From contig NZ_JAOPHT010000009.1 in assembly GCF_025515305.1 (NCBI RefSeq), forward strand, positions 84,655 to 148,654: a stretch of 64,000 nt of DNA, given 5' to 3'. Under the pieces are notes generated by a model that worked only from the letters and a program-made list of their open reading frames with translations, made no database searches and was not told where the DNA came from. This document shows positions 16,942-24,633 of the stretch, piece after piece; position 1 is the first letter of the stretch; every line of letters begins with the position of its first letter. A program made the translations under genes and the position numbers. Origin of the DNA: Roseicyclus sediminis (lineage in GTDB: Bacteria; Pseudomonadota; Alphaproteobacteria; Rhodobacterales; Rhodobacteraceae).

Positions 16942-17424
16942 ATGTACGTGACCTGCGATCTTTGCGACGAGCATGGCGAGGCGCTGGGCGTCCTGCCATC
17001 GGGGCTTGTGCATTTCGGTGGCCGGGTGCGGTTCCACGGGCCGGCCGAAACGGTGAAGACCTTCGAGGTCAACTCCCGCGTCAGGGAACTGGCGCACGAG
17101 CCGGGGAACGGACGGGTCATGGTCGTCGATGGCGGCGGATCGGACCGGCGTGCGCTTCTGGGTGATGTGCTGGCCGGGGCGGCGCTGTCGAATGGCTGGG
17201 CCGGGGTGGTGATCTGGGGCGCCGTGCGCGACATCGCCGAACTTGCGAAGCTCGACCTCGGCGTCATGGCGCTCGCCCGCACGCCGGCGCGGTGCGACCG
17301 GAAAGGCGAGGGCGAGACCGGTATCCCGGTCACGATCGGTGGCGTGCGCATCTCGCCCGGCGACATGATCGTCGCGGACGAGGACGGCGTGATCGTCGCG
17401 CCGCCCGGGCTGATCGGCGGCTAG
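16942..17424 (+). CDS. RraA-like protein (putative 4-hydroxy-4-methyl-2-oxoglutarate aldolase)
   Basis: This 160-aa protein has the classic RraA length. It carries VMVVDGGGSDRRALLGDVLA and NGWAGVVIWGAVRDIAEL, the substrate and metal residues shared by RraA and small HMG aldolases, and GDMIVADEDGVIVAPP near the end. Because galC, a longer homologue, lies 2 kb away, an aldolase or oxaloacetate decarboxylase role is more plausible than RNase E control. GGGGAGGGACG precedes the ATG. Its stop is 2 bp from the stop of the convergent hydroxyacid dehydrogenase. Confidence 0.78.
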   Translation: MYVTCDLCDEHGEALGVLPSGLVHFGGRVRFHGPAETVKTFEVNSRVRELAHEPGNGRVMVVDGGGSDRRALLGDVLAGAALSNGWAGVVIWGAVRDIAELAKLDLGVMALARTPARCDRKGEGETGIPVTIGGVRISPGDMIVADEDGVIVAPPGLIGG

Positions 17425-17426
17425 GT

Positions 17427-18404
17427 TCAAAGCCGCTCCAGCGCTTCGGGGTTGATCATGTGGATCGGCGAGCCGGCGGCAAAGGCGTTGATCTGGTCGT
17501 AGATGTCCGAAAACTGCAGGTCGAACTCGTCCTCCGTGACGTAGCCGATATGCGGCGTTGCGATCACGGCGGGGTGGTTCACCAGCGGATCGCCCGGTTT
17601 CGTGATCGGTTCCACGTCGAAGACGTCGAGTGCGAGCCGCCCGGGCCGGCCCGCCTCAAGGGCCTTTTCGAGGGCGCCTTGTTCGACGAGAGCGGAACGC
17701 GAGGTGTTCACGAACGTCGCAGAGGGCTTCATCGACAACAGGTCTTCCGCCGTCACGATGCCCCGCGTGGCGGGCTTGAGGCGCACGTGGACGCTGACGA
17801 AATCGCTTTCCGCGAAGAAGGCCTCGCGCGTCCGGGCGACGGCCTCGCCAGCGGCCACGGCACGGGCGCGGCCTTCGTCGGAGCTCCACCAGACGACATC
17901 CATCCCGAACGCGCGTGCGTAGTCCGCGACCTGCCGTCCGATGCGACCGTAGCCATAGAGGCCGAGCCGACGTCCGGCCAGCGTCTGACCGGGGGCAAGC
18001 TGCCATGTTCCGGCGCGGAGCGATGCCATCTGCTGCGGGATCTGCCGGGCGGACGCGAGGATCAGCGCGAAGGTCAATTCGGAGGCCGCGATCGACGGCG
18101 TGTCGGAATGCATGTTGGACGATAGGAGCACCCCGTTGCGGGTGCAGCCCTCGACATCCACGTGCGGATAGACCGAGCGCTGGCTGATCAGCTTCAGCTT
18201 CGGCAACCGGTCGAGGAGGGCGCCCGGGATCACGGTACGCTCGCGGATGAGGACCAGCGCCTCCGCCTCGGCCAGGCGTTCTGCGAGGATGGTGCGGTCC
18301 TCCACGTGGTCGTTCCAGACGGTGACCTCGTGGCCGTCCAGTTTCGCAAAGCTCGGCAGGGTCCGCAGCGTGTCGAACCAGTCATCGAGGACATGGACCT
18401 TCAT
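17427..18404 (-). CDS. D-isomer-specific 2-hydroxyacid dehydrogenase
   Basis: This 325-aa protein has the NAD Rossmann motif LGLYGYGRIGRQVADYARAF. The catalytic residues are the arginine region in HVRLKPATRG, the glutamate in LDVFDVEPIT and the histidine in VIATPHIGYVT. Family members reduce 2-oxo acids such as hydroxypyruvate, glyoxylate or 2-oxo dicarboxylates. It may act on products of the neighbouring aldolases. A possible GntR-type operator lies about 75-95 bp upstream of its start. Confidence 0.85.
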   Translation of the reverse strand: MKVHVLDDWFDTLRTLPSFAKLDGHEVTVWNDHVEDRTILAERLAEAEALVLIRERTVIPGALLDRLPKLKLISQRSVYPHVDVEGCTRNGVLLSSNMHSDTPSIAASELTFALILASARQIPQQMASLRAGTWQLAPGQTLAGRRLGLYGYGRIGRQVADYARAFGMDVVWWSSDEGRARAVAAGEAVARTREAFFAESDFVSVHVRLKPATRGIVTAEDLLSMKPSATFVNTSRSALVEQGALEKALEAGRPGRLALDVFDVEPITKPGDPLVNHPAVIATPHIGYVTEDEFDLQFSDIYDQINAFAAGSPIHMINPEALERL

Positions 18405-18724
18405 CGCCTTTCGACTCCAGCGGCGGCACGGGCTTCTTCAAGGTCGGCGACCATGCCTTCCCTCCTTCGTCACATTTTGCATACAACGGTATACTGAATT
18501 TCCTTTCCGTCAACGCCGTTTCAATGGTCTCTGGGCGGATGGGCGCGGGCCATCAGGCCGAGCGCCAGGGGCGTCGAGACGCTGCCGCCGGTCGAGGTCG
18601 ATGGCACGCTTCTGCGCGAGGCGCCGGCCAACCTCGTGGGCAATGCGCCGGTCCATGGCGGCGCGCTCAGCCGACCGTCCCGCGACGGCGGACTGAGCGT
18701 CGCGCCGGACCTGCCGCTCGCGCC
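18405..18724. other. 320-bp gap with a GntR-like dyad and no convincing gene
   Basis: TTGCATAC at 18478-18485 and GTATAC at 18489-18494 form an imperfect dyad upstream of the leftward hydroxyacid dehydrogenase, and the interval is more AT-rich than its surroundings. The remainder (about 18540-18724) is GC-rich. It contains an open plus-strand stretch ending TAG near 18744 that overlaps the GGT gene antisense. It has no recognisable product and no good start, so I do not annotate a gene. Confidence 0.4.
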
Positions 18725-20515
18725 TCAGCGTCCGACGGCATAGGCCTGCATGAGCCGGGGCGTCGCGGCCCCCTTGACCACGCCGTCAGGCCGCAGCGCC
18801 ACCGCGCAGAGGCGCCCGGCCGACCATGGGGCCGACACTTCCAGCCGGTGGCCGCGCGCGCGCAGATCCTCGATCGTCGCCGCCGGAAACGCCGGTTCGA
18901 CCAGAAGGTGTCCGGGCTGCACGGCGCGGGGAAAGAAGCTCGACTGCAGGTGCCCGGTATGGAAGAGCGGCCCGTCGATGGCCTCCTGGAGGTTCATGCC
19001 GTGGTGGATGAGGCGCAGGAGGAACGTCACCTGCCACTGGTCCTGCTGGTCGCCGCCCGGCGTGCCGAAGGCATATGCGGTTCCGTCCGCTCCCCGCGCC
19101 ATCGAGGGCGACAGCGTGGTGCGCGGCCGCGCGCCGGGCATCAGCGACGTCGGCAACCCCTCGTCGAGCCAGAACATCTGCGCCCGGGTGTTCAGCGGAA
19201 CCCCGAGACCGGGGATGACCGGGTTCGACTTCAGCCAGCCGCCCGAGGGCGTCGCCGAGACCATGTTGCCCCAGCGGTCCACCACGTCGATATGCACCGT
19301 ATCGCCACGCTGATTGACGAGGTGCGCCATGGTCGGTTCGCCGGCCCCCACGCCGGCCTCCGGGGTCCGGCGGGCCGTGCGCTCGAGGAAGGCCGCGACC
19401 TGGTGCTCGAGGCCCTCGATGGCGCCGGGGCGCATGTCGAGGCTGGCCTCGGTGCCGATGTCGGCGCGATGCGCGGCGTTGTGGGCCGCCGACAGGAGCG
19501 TGTCGATCGGGATGTCCGACAGCGCGGGATCGCCGTAGTAGGCCTCGCGGTCCGCGAAGGCCCGCTTGAGCGCCTCGGTCACGAGATGCACCATCTCGGG
19601 CCCGGTGGGATCGAGCGACGACAGCGTGTCGCCCGACAGCATCTGCAGGACCTGCAGAAGGACGGGGCCCTGTGTCCATGCGCCGGTTTTCCAAACCGTC
19701 CAGCCCGCGTGATCGACCGCGAGCGGCGCTTCCCAAGTGGCTTCCCAATTGGCCATGTCCTGGCCGGTCAGGACGCCCTTGCGCCGTTCGCCGGTGGCGT
19801 CGAGCGTGCAGGCGTCGCGCAGGTAGGCGTCGATGGCCTCTGCCACGAAACCCTGCGCATGGGCGCGGCGCGCGGCCTCGATCTGTGCGTCGCGATCCGG
19901 GCCGGCCGCTTCCGCCTCCTCCACCAGGCGCCGCCACATCGCCGCGCAGTCGGGATTGCGGAACAATTCGCCCGCCTTGGGCGCCTTGCCCCCGGGCAGC
20001 CAGACCGGCGCGGAGGTCGGCCATTCCTGCTGGAACACCTCGGCAAGTCCCGCGATGGCGGAGGCGACGCCAGCCAGCATCGGGTGCCCGTGCTCGGCGT
20101 AGTGGATCGCCGGGGCAAGCACCTGTGCCAGCGGCAGTCTTCCGTGGTCGCGCAGCATCAGCATCCAGGCGTCGAAGGCGCCGGGGGTGACCGTCGCGAG
20201 AAGGCCGGAGCCGGGAATGATGTCGAGCCCCTCGTCGCGGTAATGCGCGATCGTCGCCCCCTCCGGCGCCACGCCCTGGCCGCAGAGGACAAGGGGCGTA
20301 TCGGCCCCGGCGGGGAGCACGAGGGCGGGCACTTCCCCGAGCGGGCCGTTGAGGTGCGGCTCCACAACGTTCAGGACGAAACCTGCCGCGACGGCGGCAT
20401 CTGCCGCCGTGCCGCCATCCTCCAGCATCTTCATGCCCGCCTGGCTGGCCAGCCAGTGGGTCGTCGAAACCATGCCGAAGGTTCCCATCAGTTCGGGCCG
20501 CGTCGTGAACGTCAT
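18725..20515 (-). CDS. gamma-glutamyltransferase / acylase-family Ntn-hydrolase
   Basis: This 596-aa protein belongs to the gamma-glutamyltranspeptidase family: GMVSTTHWLASQAGMKMLED and GGTAADAAVAAGFVL at the N-terminus, LNGPLGEVPALV, and the autoprocessing region GDTVHIDVVDRWGNMVSATP, where the threonine before VHIDVVD is the expected nucleophile. The oxyanion and substrate loop appears as SLMPGARPRTTLSPSM. No signal peptide is visible, so it may be cytoplasmic. It overlaps the upstream AbrB-family gene by ATGA, forming an operon. Related acylases act on cephalosporin side chains, so the natural substrate is open. Confidence 0.86.
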   Translation of the reverse strand: MTFTTRPELMGTFGMVSTTHWLASQAGMKMLEDGGTAADAAVAAGFVLNVVEPHLNGPLGEVPALVLPAGADTPLVLCGQGVAPEGATIAHYRDEGLDIIPGSGLLATVTPGAFDAWMLMLRDHGRLPLAQVLAPAIHYAEHGHPMLAGVASAIAGLAEVFQQEWPTSAPVWLPGGKAPKAGELFRNPDCAAMWRRLVEEAEAAGPDRDAQIEAARRAHAQGFVAEAIDAYLRDACTLDATGERRKGVLTGQDMANWEATWEAPLAVDHAGWTVWKTGAWTQGPVLLQVLQMLSGDTLSSLDPTGPEMVHLVTEALKRAFADREAYYGDPALSDIPIDTLLSAAHNAAHRADIGTEASLDMRPGAIEGLEHQVAAFLERTARRTPEAGVGAGEPTMAHLVNQRGDTVHIDVVDRWGNMVSATPSGGWLKSNPVIPGLGVPLNTRAQMFWLDEGLPTSLMPGARPRTTLSPSMARGADGTAYAFGTPGGDQQDQWQVTFLLRLIHHGMNLQEAIDGPLFHTGHLQSSFFPRAVQPGHLLVEPAFPAATIEDLRARGHRLEVSAPWSAGRLCAVALRPDGVVKGAATPRLMQAYAVGR

Positions 20516-21606
20516 GTGCCGTCTTCCTTTTTTCTGGTCCTGTCCCTGTCTTGCGCCTGTCGCCGGTCGAGCCGCATCAGCCGCGCCGCAACCGGCGCTC
20601 CCGATATGACGAGCAGGACCCGTGTCAGGTGATGCACGATGATGTAGCCCAGATCCGCGCCGACGATAATGGCAAGAACCGTCATCTCGGCCTGACCGCC
20701 GGGCGCGAAGGCGAGAAAGCCGTCGACGGGGGCGGCAAGGCCGAAAAGAACGACGATTTCGGTAAAGAGCGCGGCGAGCCCGGCCAGCAGAAGGACGAAG
20801 ACCACGCCCGCCGATACGTCGCGGCGGATCTCCTGCAGCGTCACGCCCACGTAGCCCACGCCGATCCCGATCCCGATCATGAACTGGGCGGTCAGGATCG
20901 CCTCGGCGGGCGGACGGAAGTGGATCACGTCGAGCATGGACAGGGCGCCGGTGACGATCATCGGTCCGAGGATGGAGGCGCCGAACAGGCCGATCTTCTC
21001 GCCGCCCTTCCATCCCACCAGCGCGGCGGCGACCATGATCAGCATCTCGTCCAACGGAAGCTCCGAGGCGGGCACGCCGATCGGGTTGTCGAGCGTCACG
21101 CCGAAGCCCAGCGTCAGGATCAGCGGGGCGACGGTGACGATGATGAGGACCCGGGTCGCGTGGATCAGGGACAGGGCCCGGATGTCGCCGCCCGCCTCCT
21201 GTCCGAAGATCACCATGTCCTGCAGCCCGCCGGGCATCGCGGCGTACCAACTCGTCGCCCAGTCGAAGCCGTAGACCTTGCGGAAGAACGGCACGCCCAC
21301 GAGGCCGATCACCGCGATGTAGAGAGGGATGAGCGCGACCGAGGCCGCCATTTGCGGGATCCGCGCCACCACGTCAGGGGTCAGCGATGCGCCGACCGCG
21401 ACGCCGAGGATCGTCCGTGCCGCGACCGAGATCGTCCCGAGCCCCCGGAGCGGAGCCCCCGCCAGCGCGGCCAGCAGGCAGGCCGTCAGAGGGCCGAAAA
21501 GGAAGGGCAGCGGCAGGCCGAGTGCCCAGAACACCACTGTTCCCGCCGCCGCGAGGCCCAGGGTCAGGGCGCGGCGTTTCAGGAGGGTGACGTCGGGGCT
21601 TGGCAT
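20512..21606 (-). CDS. AbrB-family integral membrane protein
   Basis: This 364-aa hydrophobic protein has about ten membrane segments in two similar halves (LPFLFGPLTACLLAALAGAP and the repeat FGASILGPMIVTGALSML). It also has YAAMPGGLQDMVIFGQEAGG and FLAFAPGGQAEMTVLAIIVG, the paired PGG motifs of the AbrB/ammonia-monooxygenase-like transporter family (related to AbrB of E. coli, not the Bacillus regulator). The C-terminal tail is highly charged. The start is uncertain: 21606 has GGAG about 11 nt upstream, whereas 21633 and 21639 fall inside the operator dyad. It precedes gamma-glutamyltransferase with ATGA overlap, suggesting transport of its substrate or product. Confidence 0.8.
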   Translation of the reverse strand: MPSPDVTLLKRRALTLGLAAAGTVVFWALGLPLPFLFGPLTACLLAALAGAPLRGLGTISVAARTILGVAVGASLTPDVVARIPQMAASVALIPLYIAVIGLVGVPFFRKVYGFDWATSWYAAMPGGLQDMVIFGQEAGGDIRALSLIHATRVLIIVTVAPLILTLGFGVTLDNPIGVPASELPLDEMLIMVAAALVGWKGGEKIGLFGASILGPMIVTGALSMLDVIHFRPPAEAILTAQFMIGIGIGVGYVGVTLQEIRRDVSAGVVFVLLLAGLAALFTEIVVLFGLAAPVDGFLAFAPGGQAEMTVLAIIVGADLGYIIVHHLTRVLLVISGAPVAARLMRLDRRQAQDRDRTRKKEDGT

Positions 21607-21627
21607 CGGGCTTGGGTCTCCAAAGAC

Positions 21628-21657
21628 TTGCATATGCATGTATCCAGCCGTATGCAA
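21628..21657. promoter_or_regulatory. probable GntR operator between divergent genes
   Basis: TTGCATA (21628-21634) and TATGCAA (21651-21657) are exact inverted repeats, and TGCATATGCA (21629-21638) is itself a 10-bp palindrome. The site lies immediately before the GntR gene (21679) and over the promoter of the divergent AbrB/GGT operon. A related TTGCATAC...GTATAC sequence lies upstream of the hydroxyacid dehydrogenase at 18478-18494. Confidence 0.55.
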
Positions 21658-21678
21658 TCGGAAACCCGCAGGGAGCCG

Positions 21679-22344
21679 ATGGCCCAGGACACGTTCCATA
21701 CCGATGCCTCGCAGGGGCACGACGCCTATACGCGGCTGTTGTCGGAGATCCGGCAGGGACGCCTCGGTCCCGGCGACCGGCTGACCGAGACCGAGCTTGC
21801 GCAGCGGCTCGGCACGTCGCGGACACCGGTGCGCGAGGCGATCCGCCTGCTCGAGGCAGACGGGCTCGTGACCCACACCCCGCGCGTCGGTGCCGTGATC
21901 CGTCAGCTCGACTATGCCGAGATCACCGAGCTTTACGAGATGCGGGCCGTGCTGGAGGGAACGGCGGCGCGTTTCGCCGCCCGTGCGGCCTATCCGTCCG
22001 AAATCGACGAGATGGCCGCGATCAACGCCGAGATGGCGGCGGCAAAGGGGGACGTGGAGCGTCTCTACGAGGCGAACCGGCAGTTTCACGACATCTTGCG
22101 GAACGCCGCGCGGAACCGGTTTCTGCTGAGCGCGGTCCAGGCGGTACAGAAGACGCTTCTGATCCTCGGGCCCTCCACCATGGAGGAGGGCGGCCGCGCC
22201 GAGGCCGCCATCGCCGAGCACGAGGCCCTGATCGCCGCTCTGCGCGCCCATGACGGGGACGCGGCCGAAGCCGCGATGCGTGCCCATATCGAGGCCGCGC
22301 ACCGGGCGCGGCAGAGGCAGCTGCGCAAGCGGGGCAGGGAATGA
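21679..22344 (+). CDS. GntR-family regulator (FCD type)
   Basis: This 221-aa protein has a GntR winged helix (ETELAQRLGTSRTPVREAIR, then LLEADGLVTHTPRVGAVI) and a helical FCD effector domain (LYEMRAVLEGTAARFAARAA, NRQFHDILRNAARNRFLL, EHEALIAALRAHDGDAAEAA). FCD regulators commonly sense organic acids. It is divergent from the AbrB/GGT operon across 72 bp with an inverted repeat, so it probably regulates that operon. AGGGAG lies about 5 nt before the ATG at 21679. The frame is open much further upstream, but only antisense to the AbrB and GGT genes. Confidence 0.88.
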   Translation: MAQDTFHTDASQGHDAYTRLLSEIRQGRLGPGDRLTETELAQRLGTSRTPVREAIRLLEADGLVTHTPRVGAVIRQLDYAEITELYEMRAVLEGTAARFAARAAYPSEIDEMAAINAEMAAAKGDVERLYEANRQFHDILRNAARNRFLLSAVQAVQKTLLILGPSTMEEGGRAEAAIAEHEALIAALRAHDGDAAEAAMRAHIEAAHRARQRQLRKRGRE

Positions 22345-22631
22345 GCGCGCCTGAAACCGTTACAAGGAGCATCACCATCGGGGGGCAACCCGGCTGCGCC
22401 AAGCCCGCAACTTCCGCAGTCTGCATGAGGGGCCGCTTTCGGCGCCGACGCGCAGCTGCAAGGAGGACGAGTATTTCGCTGACCTCCTCCGCGTGACCAT
22501 CCAACTCGGCCTCAAGTTCGACGAGGCCGCCCGAATCCCGGGACCGGCCTCGCCTTCTTCTTCACCACGCCCTGTTCCAAGACGGTCCATCGCCTCGCGG
22601 CTCTCGTCCGAAAGGCGCAAGGCAAGGTCGG
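22345..22631. other. 287-bp gap, no supported gene
   Basis: The GntR gene and the convergent LysR gene flank this stretch. Both strands have short open stretches with arginine- and serine-rich translations and no recognisable motif. A duplicated or eroded coding fragment is possible but cannot be shown by eye. Confidence 0.3.
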
Positions 22632-23603
22632 CTAGTCGCGCGGCCTTGCGCCCTGGCCTGTCTTTCTCCGCCGCACCTCCCCCGGGGCGACTTCGCCAGC
22701 GCATGCGGCGACGATCTGATCGCGGAGCCAGGCATGAGCCTGGTCGCGCTCGAACCGGCGATGCCAGATCAGGTGGTTGGCGATGGGCGCGACCTCCAGT
22801 GGCACCGGCACGAGGGCAAGGGGGTAGCGGGCCGCGAAATACTCGGCCGTGCGGTGCGTGAAGACGCCGACGAGGTCCGACTGCTGCAACAGTTCGGGCA
22901 CGATGGTGAAGCTCATCAGGGTCGCGGCGATGTTGCGGCGATGACCATGGCGCTCCAGCACCGCGTCGAAGGCGGCCCGGCGGTCCCCGGTGGAACTGAC
23001 CACGAGATGGGAAAATCCGAGAATGTCCGCCAGGGCAGGCCGGTTGCCGTGGTCGAGTAGCGGGTGGTCGCGTCGGCACAGGCAGACGAAGCGGTCTTCG
23101 AACACCAGGCTGCGTGCGACATGGGGTGGTGTGCGGTCGAACCAGCCGATGGCTAGGTCGATCTCGTCGGCCTCGATCAGCCGGATCGCGTAGTCGCGGT
23201 CGGTGGTGCGCAGGTTGATGACGATGCCGGGCGCCACGCGGCCTAGGTGTTCGAGCAGCGGAAGAAAGACCGGCAGGTTGAACCGATCCGGCGCGCCGAT
23301 GGCGTATTGGCCCTCGGCCGTGGCGGCGTCGAAATCGCCGGGCCGGGCGATGCAGGCGCCTGCGTCCTCCACGATCCGGGCCACCACGGGGGCAAGTTCC
23401 GCCGCGCGGGGCGTCGGGCTCAACCCCTCGGGCGTGCGGACGAGAAGCGGATCGTCGAGATGGTCGCGCAGACGCTTGAGCGCGTTCGAGATGGCGGACT
23501 GCGTCCGGCCGAGTCGCGCGCCGGTGCGCGTGACACTGCGCTCCTCGAGAAGGACATGCAGGACGATCAGGAGATTGAGGTCAAAATTCAAAAGCATTTT
23601 CAA
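22632..23603 (-). CDS. LysR-family regulator (NodD/LinR-like)
   Basis: This 323-aa protein has the HTH LLEERSVTRTGARLGRTQSA followed by ISNALKRLRDHLDDPLLVRT, the wording typical of the NodD/LinR/PcpR subgroup. Its effector domain contains GAPDRFNLPVFLPLLEHL and DEIDLAIGWFD. It is divergent from ligI across 97 bp containing palindromes, so it most likely controls ligI and the TAXI-TRAP genes. The start at 23603 (MKMLLNFDLN) has an alternative ATG two codons later. The last 20 residues are basic (RRRKTGQGARPRD). Confidence 0.87.
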   Translation of the reverse strand: MKMLLNFDLNLLIVLHVLLEERSVTRTGARLGRTQSAISNALKRLRDHLDDPLLVRTPEGLSPTPRAAELAPVVARIVEDAGACIARPGDFDAATAEGQYAIGAPDRFNLPVFLPLLEHLGRVAPGIVINLRTTDRDYAIRLIEADEIDLAIGWFDRTPPHVARSLVFEDRFVCLCRRDHPLLDHGNRPALADILGFSHLVVSSTGDRRAAFDAVLERHGHRRNIAATLMSFTIVPELLQQSDLVGVFTHRTAEYFAARYPLALVPVPLEVAPIANHLIWHRRFERDQAHAWLRDQIVAACAGEVAPGEVRRRKTGQGARPRD

Positions 23604-23611
23604 TCCCGGAT

Positions 23612-23635
23612 CATCACAGGTGATGTTCTAGAACA
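23612..23635. promoter_or_regulatory. adjacent palindromes in the ligI-lysR intergenic region
   Basis: ATCACAGGTGAT (23612-23623, arms ATCAC/GTGAT) is immediately followed by the perfect 12-bp palindrome TGTTCTAGAACA (23624-23635). They lie only 9 bp upstream of the LysR start and 66 bp before ligI. This fits autoregulatory and activating sites of a LysR protein. Confidence 0.5.
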
Positions 23636-23700
23636 CGAGTATCCATTTCCAAAATGAATTCTCATCGGTCACGCTCGGGCGGCAGAGGGAGGGACCTGCC

Positions 23701-24633
23701 ATGACATTGAGCGAGGGGGTATCGCATGCCGGCGCGACCGCGCCCGTCGCCGATCCCGACTACCTGCCGTTCCACCCGGCACCCTCGCGGCCTGTATTCC
23801 GGCCACCTGCGGGCGCCGTCGATGCCCATTGCCACGTCTTCGGGCCCGCTGCCGTCTTCCCTTTCTCGCCACGACGGAAATACACGCCGGTGGACGCGCC
23901 TGCCGAGACACTCTTCGCGCTGCGCGATCATCTCGGGCTGTCGCGAAACGTCATCGTACAGGCGACCTGCCACGGCCCCGACAACAGCGCGATGCTCGAT
24001 GCCATCGCCCGCTCCGAGGGTCGGGCGCGCGGCGTCGCGGTGGTCGACCCCGACATCGCGGAAGAGGATCTGCGGCGCCTTCACGACGGCGGTGTGCGCG
24101 GCGTGCGCTTCAATTTTCTCAAGCGCCTCGTCGGGGACGCGCCGAAGGACGACTATATCCGCATCGCCGCGCGGGTGACCGAACTCGGCTGGCACATCGT
24201 CGTCTATTTCGAATCCGCGGAACTGGCCGATCTTGGCGGGTTCGTCCGGTCCCTGCCGGGGACGATCGTGATCGACCACATGGGGCGGCCCGATCTGGCG
24301 GAGGGTCTCGCCGGGGAGGGGTTCGCCCGGGTCCTCGCGCTGATGGAGAGCGACGCGCGCTTCTGGATCAAGGTATCCTGCCCCGAGCGCCTGACGGTCG
24401 CGGGGCCGCCCTATGACGATGTCGTGCCCTTTGCCCGGACCCTTGTCGAAGGCTACCCGGACCGCGTACTCTGGGGCACCGACTGGCCGCATCCGAACAT
24501 GCGTTCGCACATGCCCGACGACGGGACGCTCGTGGACATGATCCCGCGCATCGCGCCGACGGGCGCCCTTCGGAAAAAGCTTCTGATCGACAACCCGATG
24601 CGCCTCTACTGGCCGGAGGAGGCGGGCGCATGA
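23701..24633 (+). CDS. ligI: 2-pyrone-4,6-dicarboxylate hydrolase
   Basis: This 310-aa amidohydrolase-superfamily protein follows the LigI pattern over its whole length. It has the metal-type GAVDAHCHVFGP (about 39-50), RDHLGLSRNVIVQATCHG, GVRGVRFNFLKRLVGDAPKD, the buried TIVIDHMGRPDL, and LWGTDWPHPNM with the catalytic aspartate. LigI opens the lactone ring of 2-pyrone-4,6-dicarboxylate (PDC) to give 4-oxalomesaconate, the substrate of GalD/GalB. The first ~25 residues are an extension of low similarity. Its TGA overlaps the ATG of the TRAP permease. LigC and the ring-cleavage dioxygenase that normally make PDC are absent here. Confidence 0.93.
   Translation: MTLSEGVSHAGATAPVADPDYLPFHPAPSRPVFRPPAGAVDAHCHVFGPAAVFPFSPRRKYTPVDAPAETLFALRDHLGLSRNVIVQATCHGPDNSAMLDAIARSEGRARGVAVVDPDIAEEDLRRLHDGGVRGVRFNFLKRLVGDAPKDDYIRIAARVTELGWHIVVYFESAELADLGGFVRSLPGTIVIDHMGRPDLAEGLAGEGFARVLALMESDARFWIKVSCPERLTVAGPPYDDVVPFARTLVEGYPDRVLWGTDWPHPNMRSHMPDDGTLVDMIPRIAPTGALRKKLLIDNPMRLYWPEEAGA

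Noticed and set aside
18540..18744. Plus-strand open stretch ending TAG near 18744
   Set aside because: No start codon with a ribosome-binding site, no motif, and it overlaps the end of the GGT gene.
18524..20632. Long plus-strand frame antisense to the gamma-glutamyltransferase gene
   Set aside because: Low-complexity translation without motifs; the opposite strand encodes a complete GGT with its nucleophile region.
20551..21678. Upstream extension of the GntR frame
   Set aside because: It runs antisense to the AbrB-family gene; AGGGAG before 21679 and the family N-terminus set the start there.
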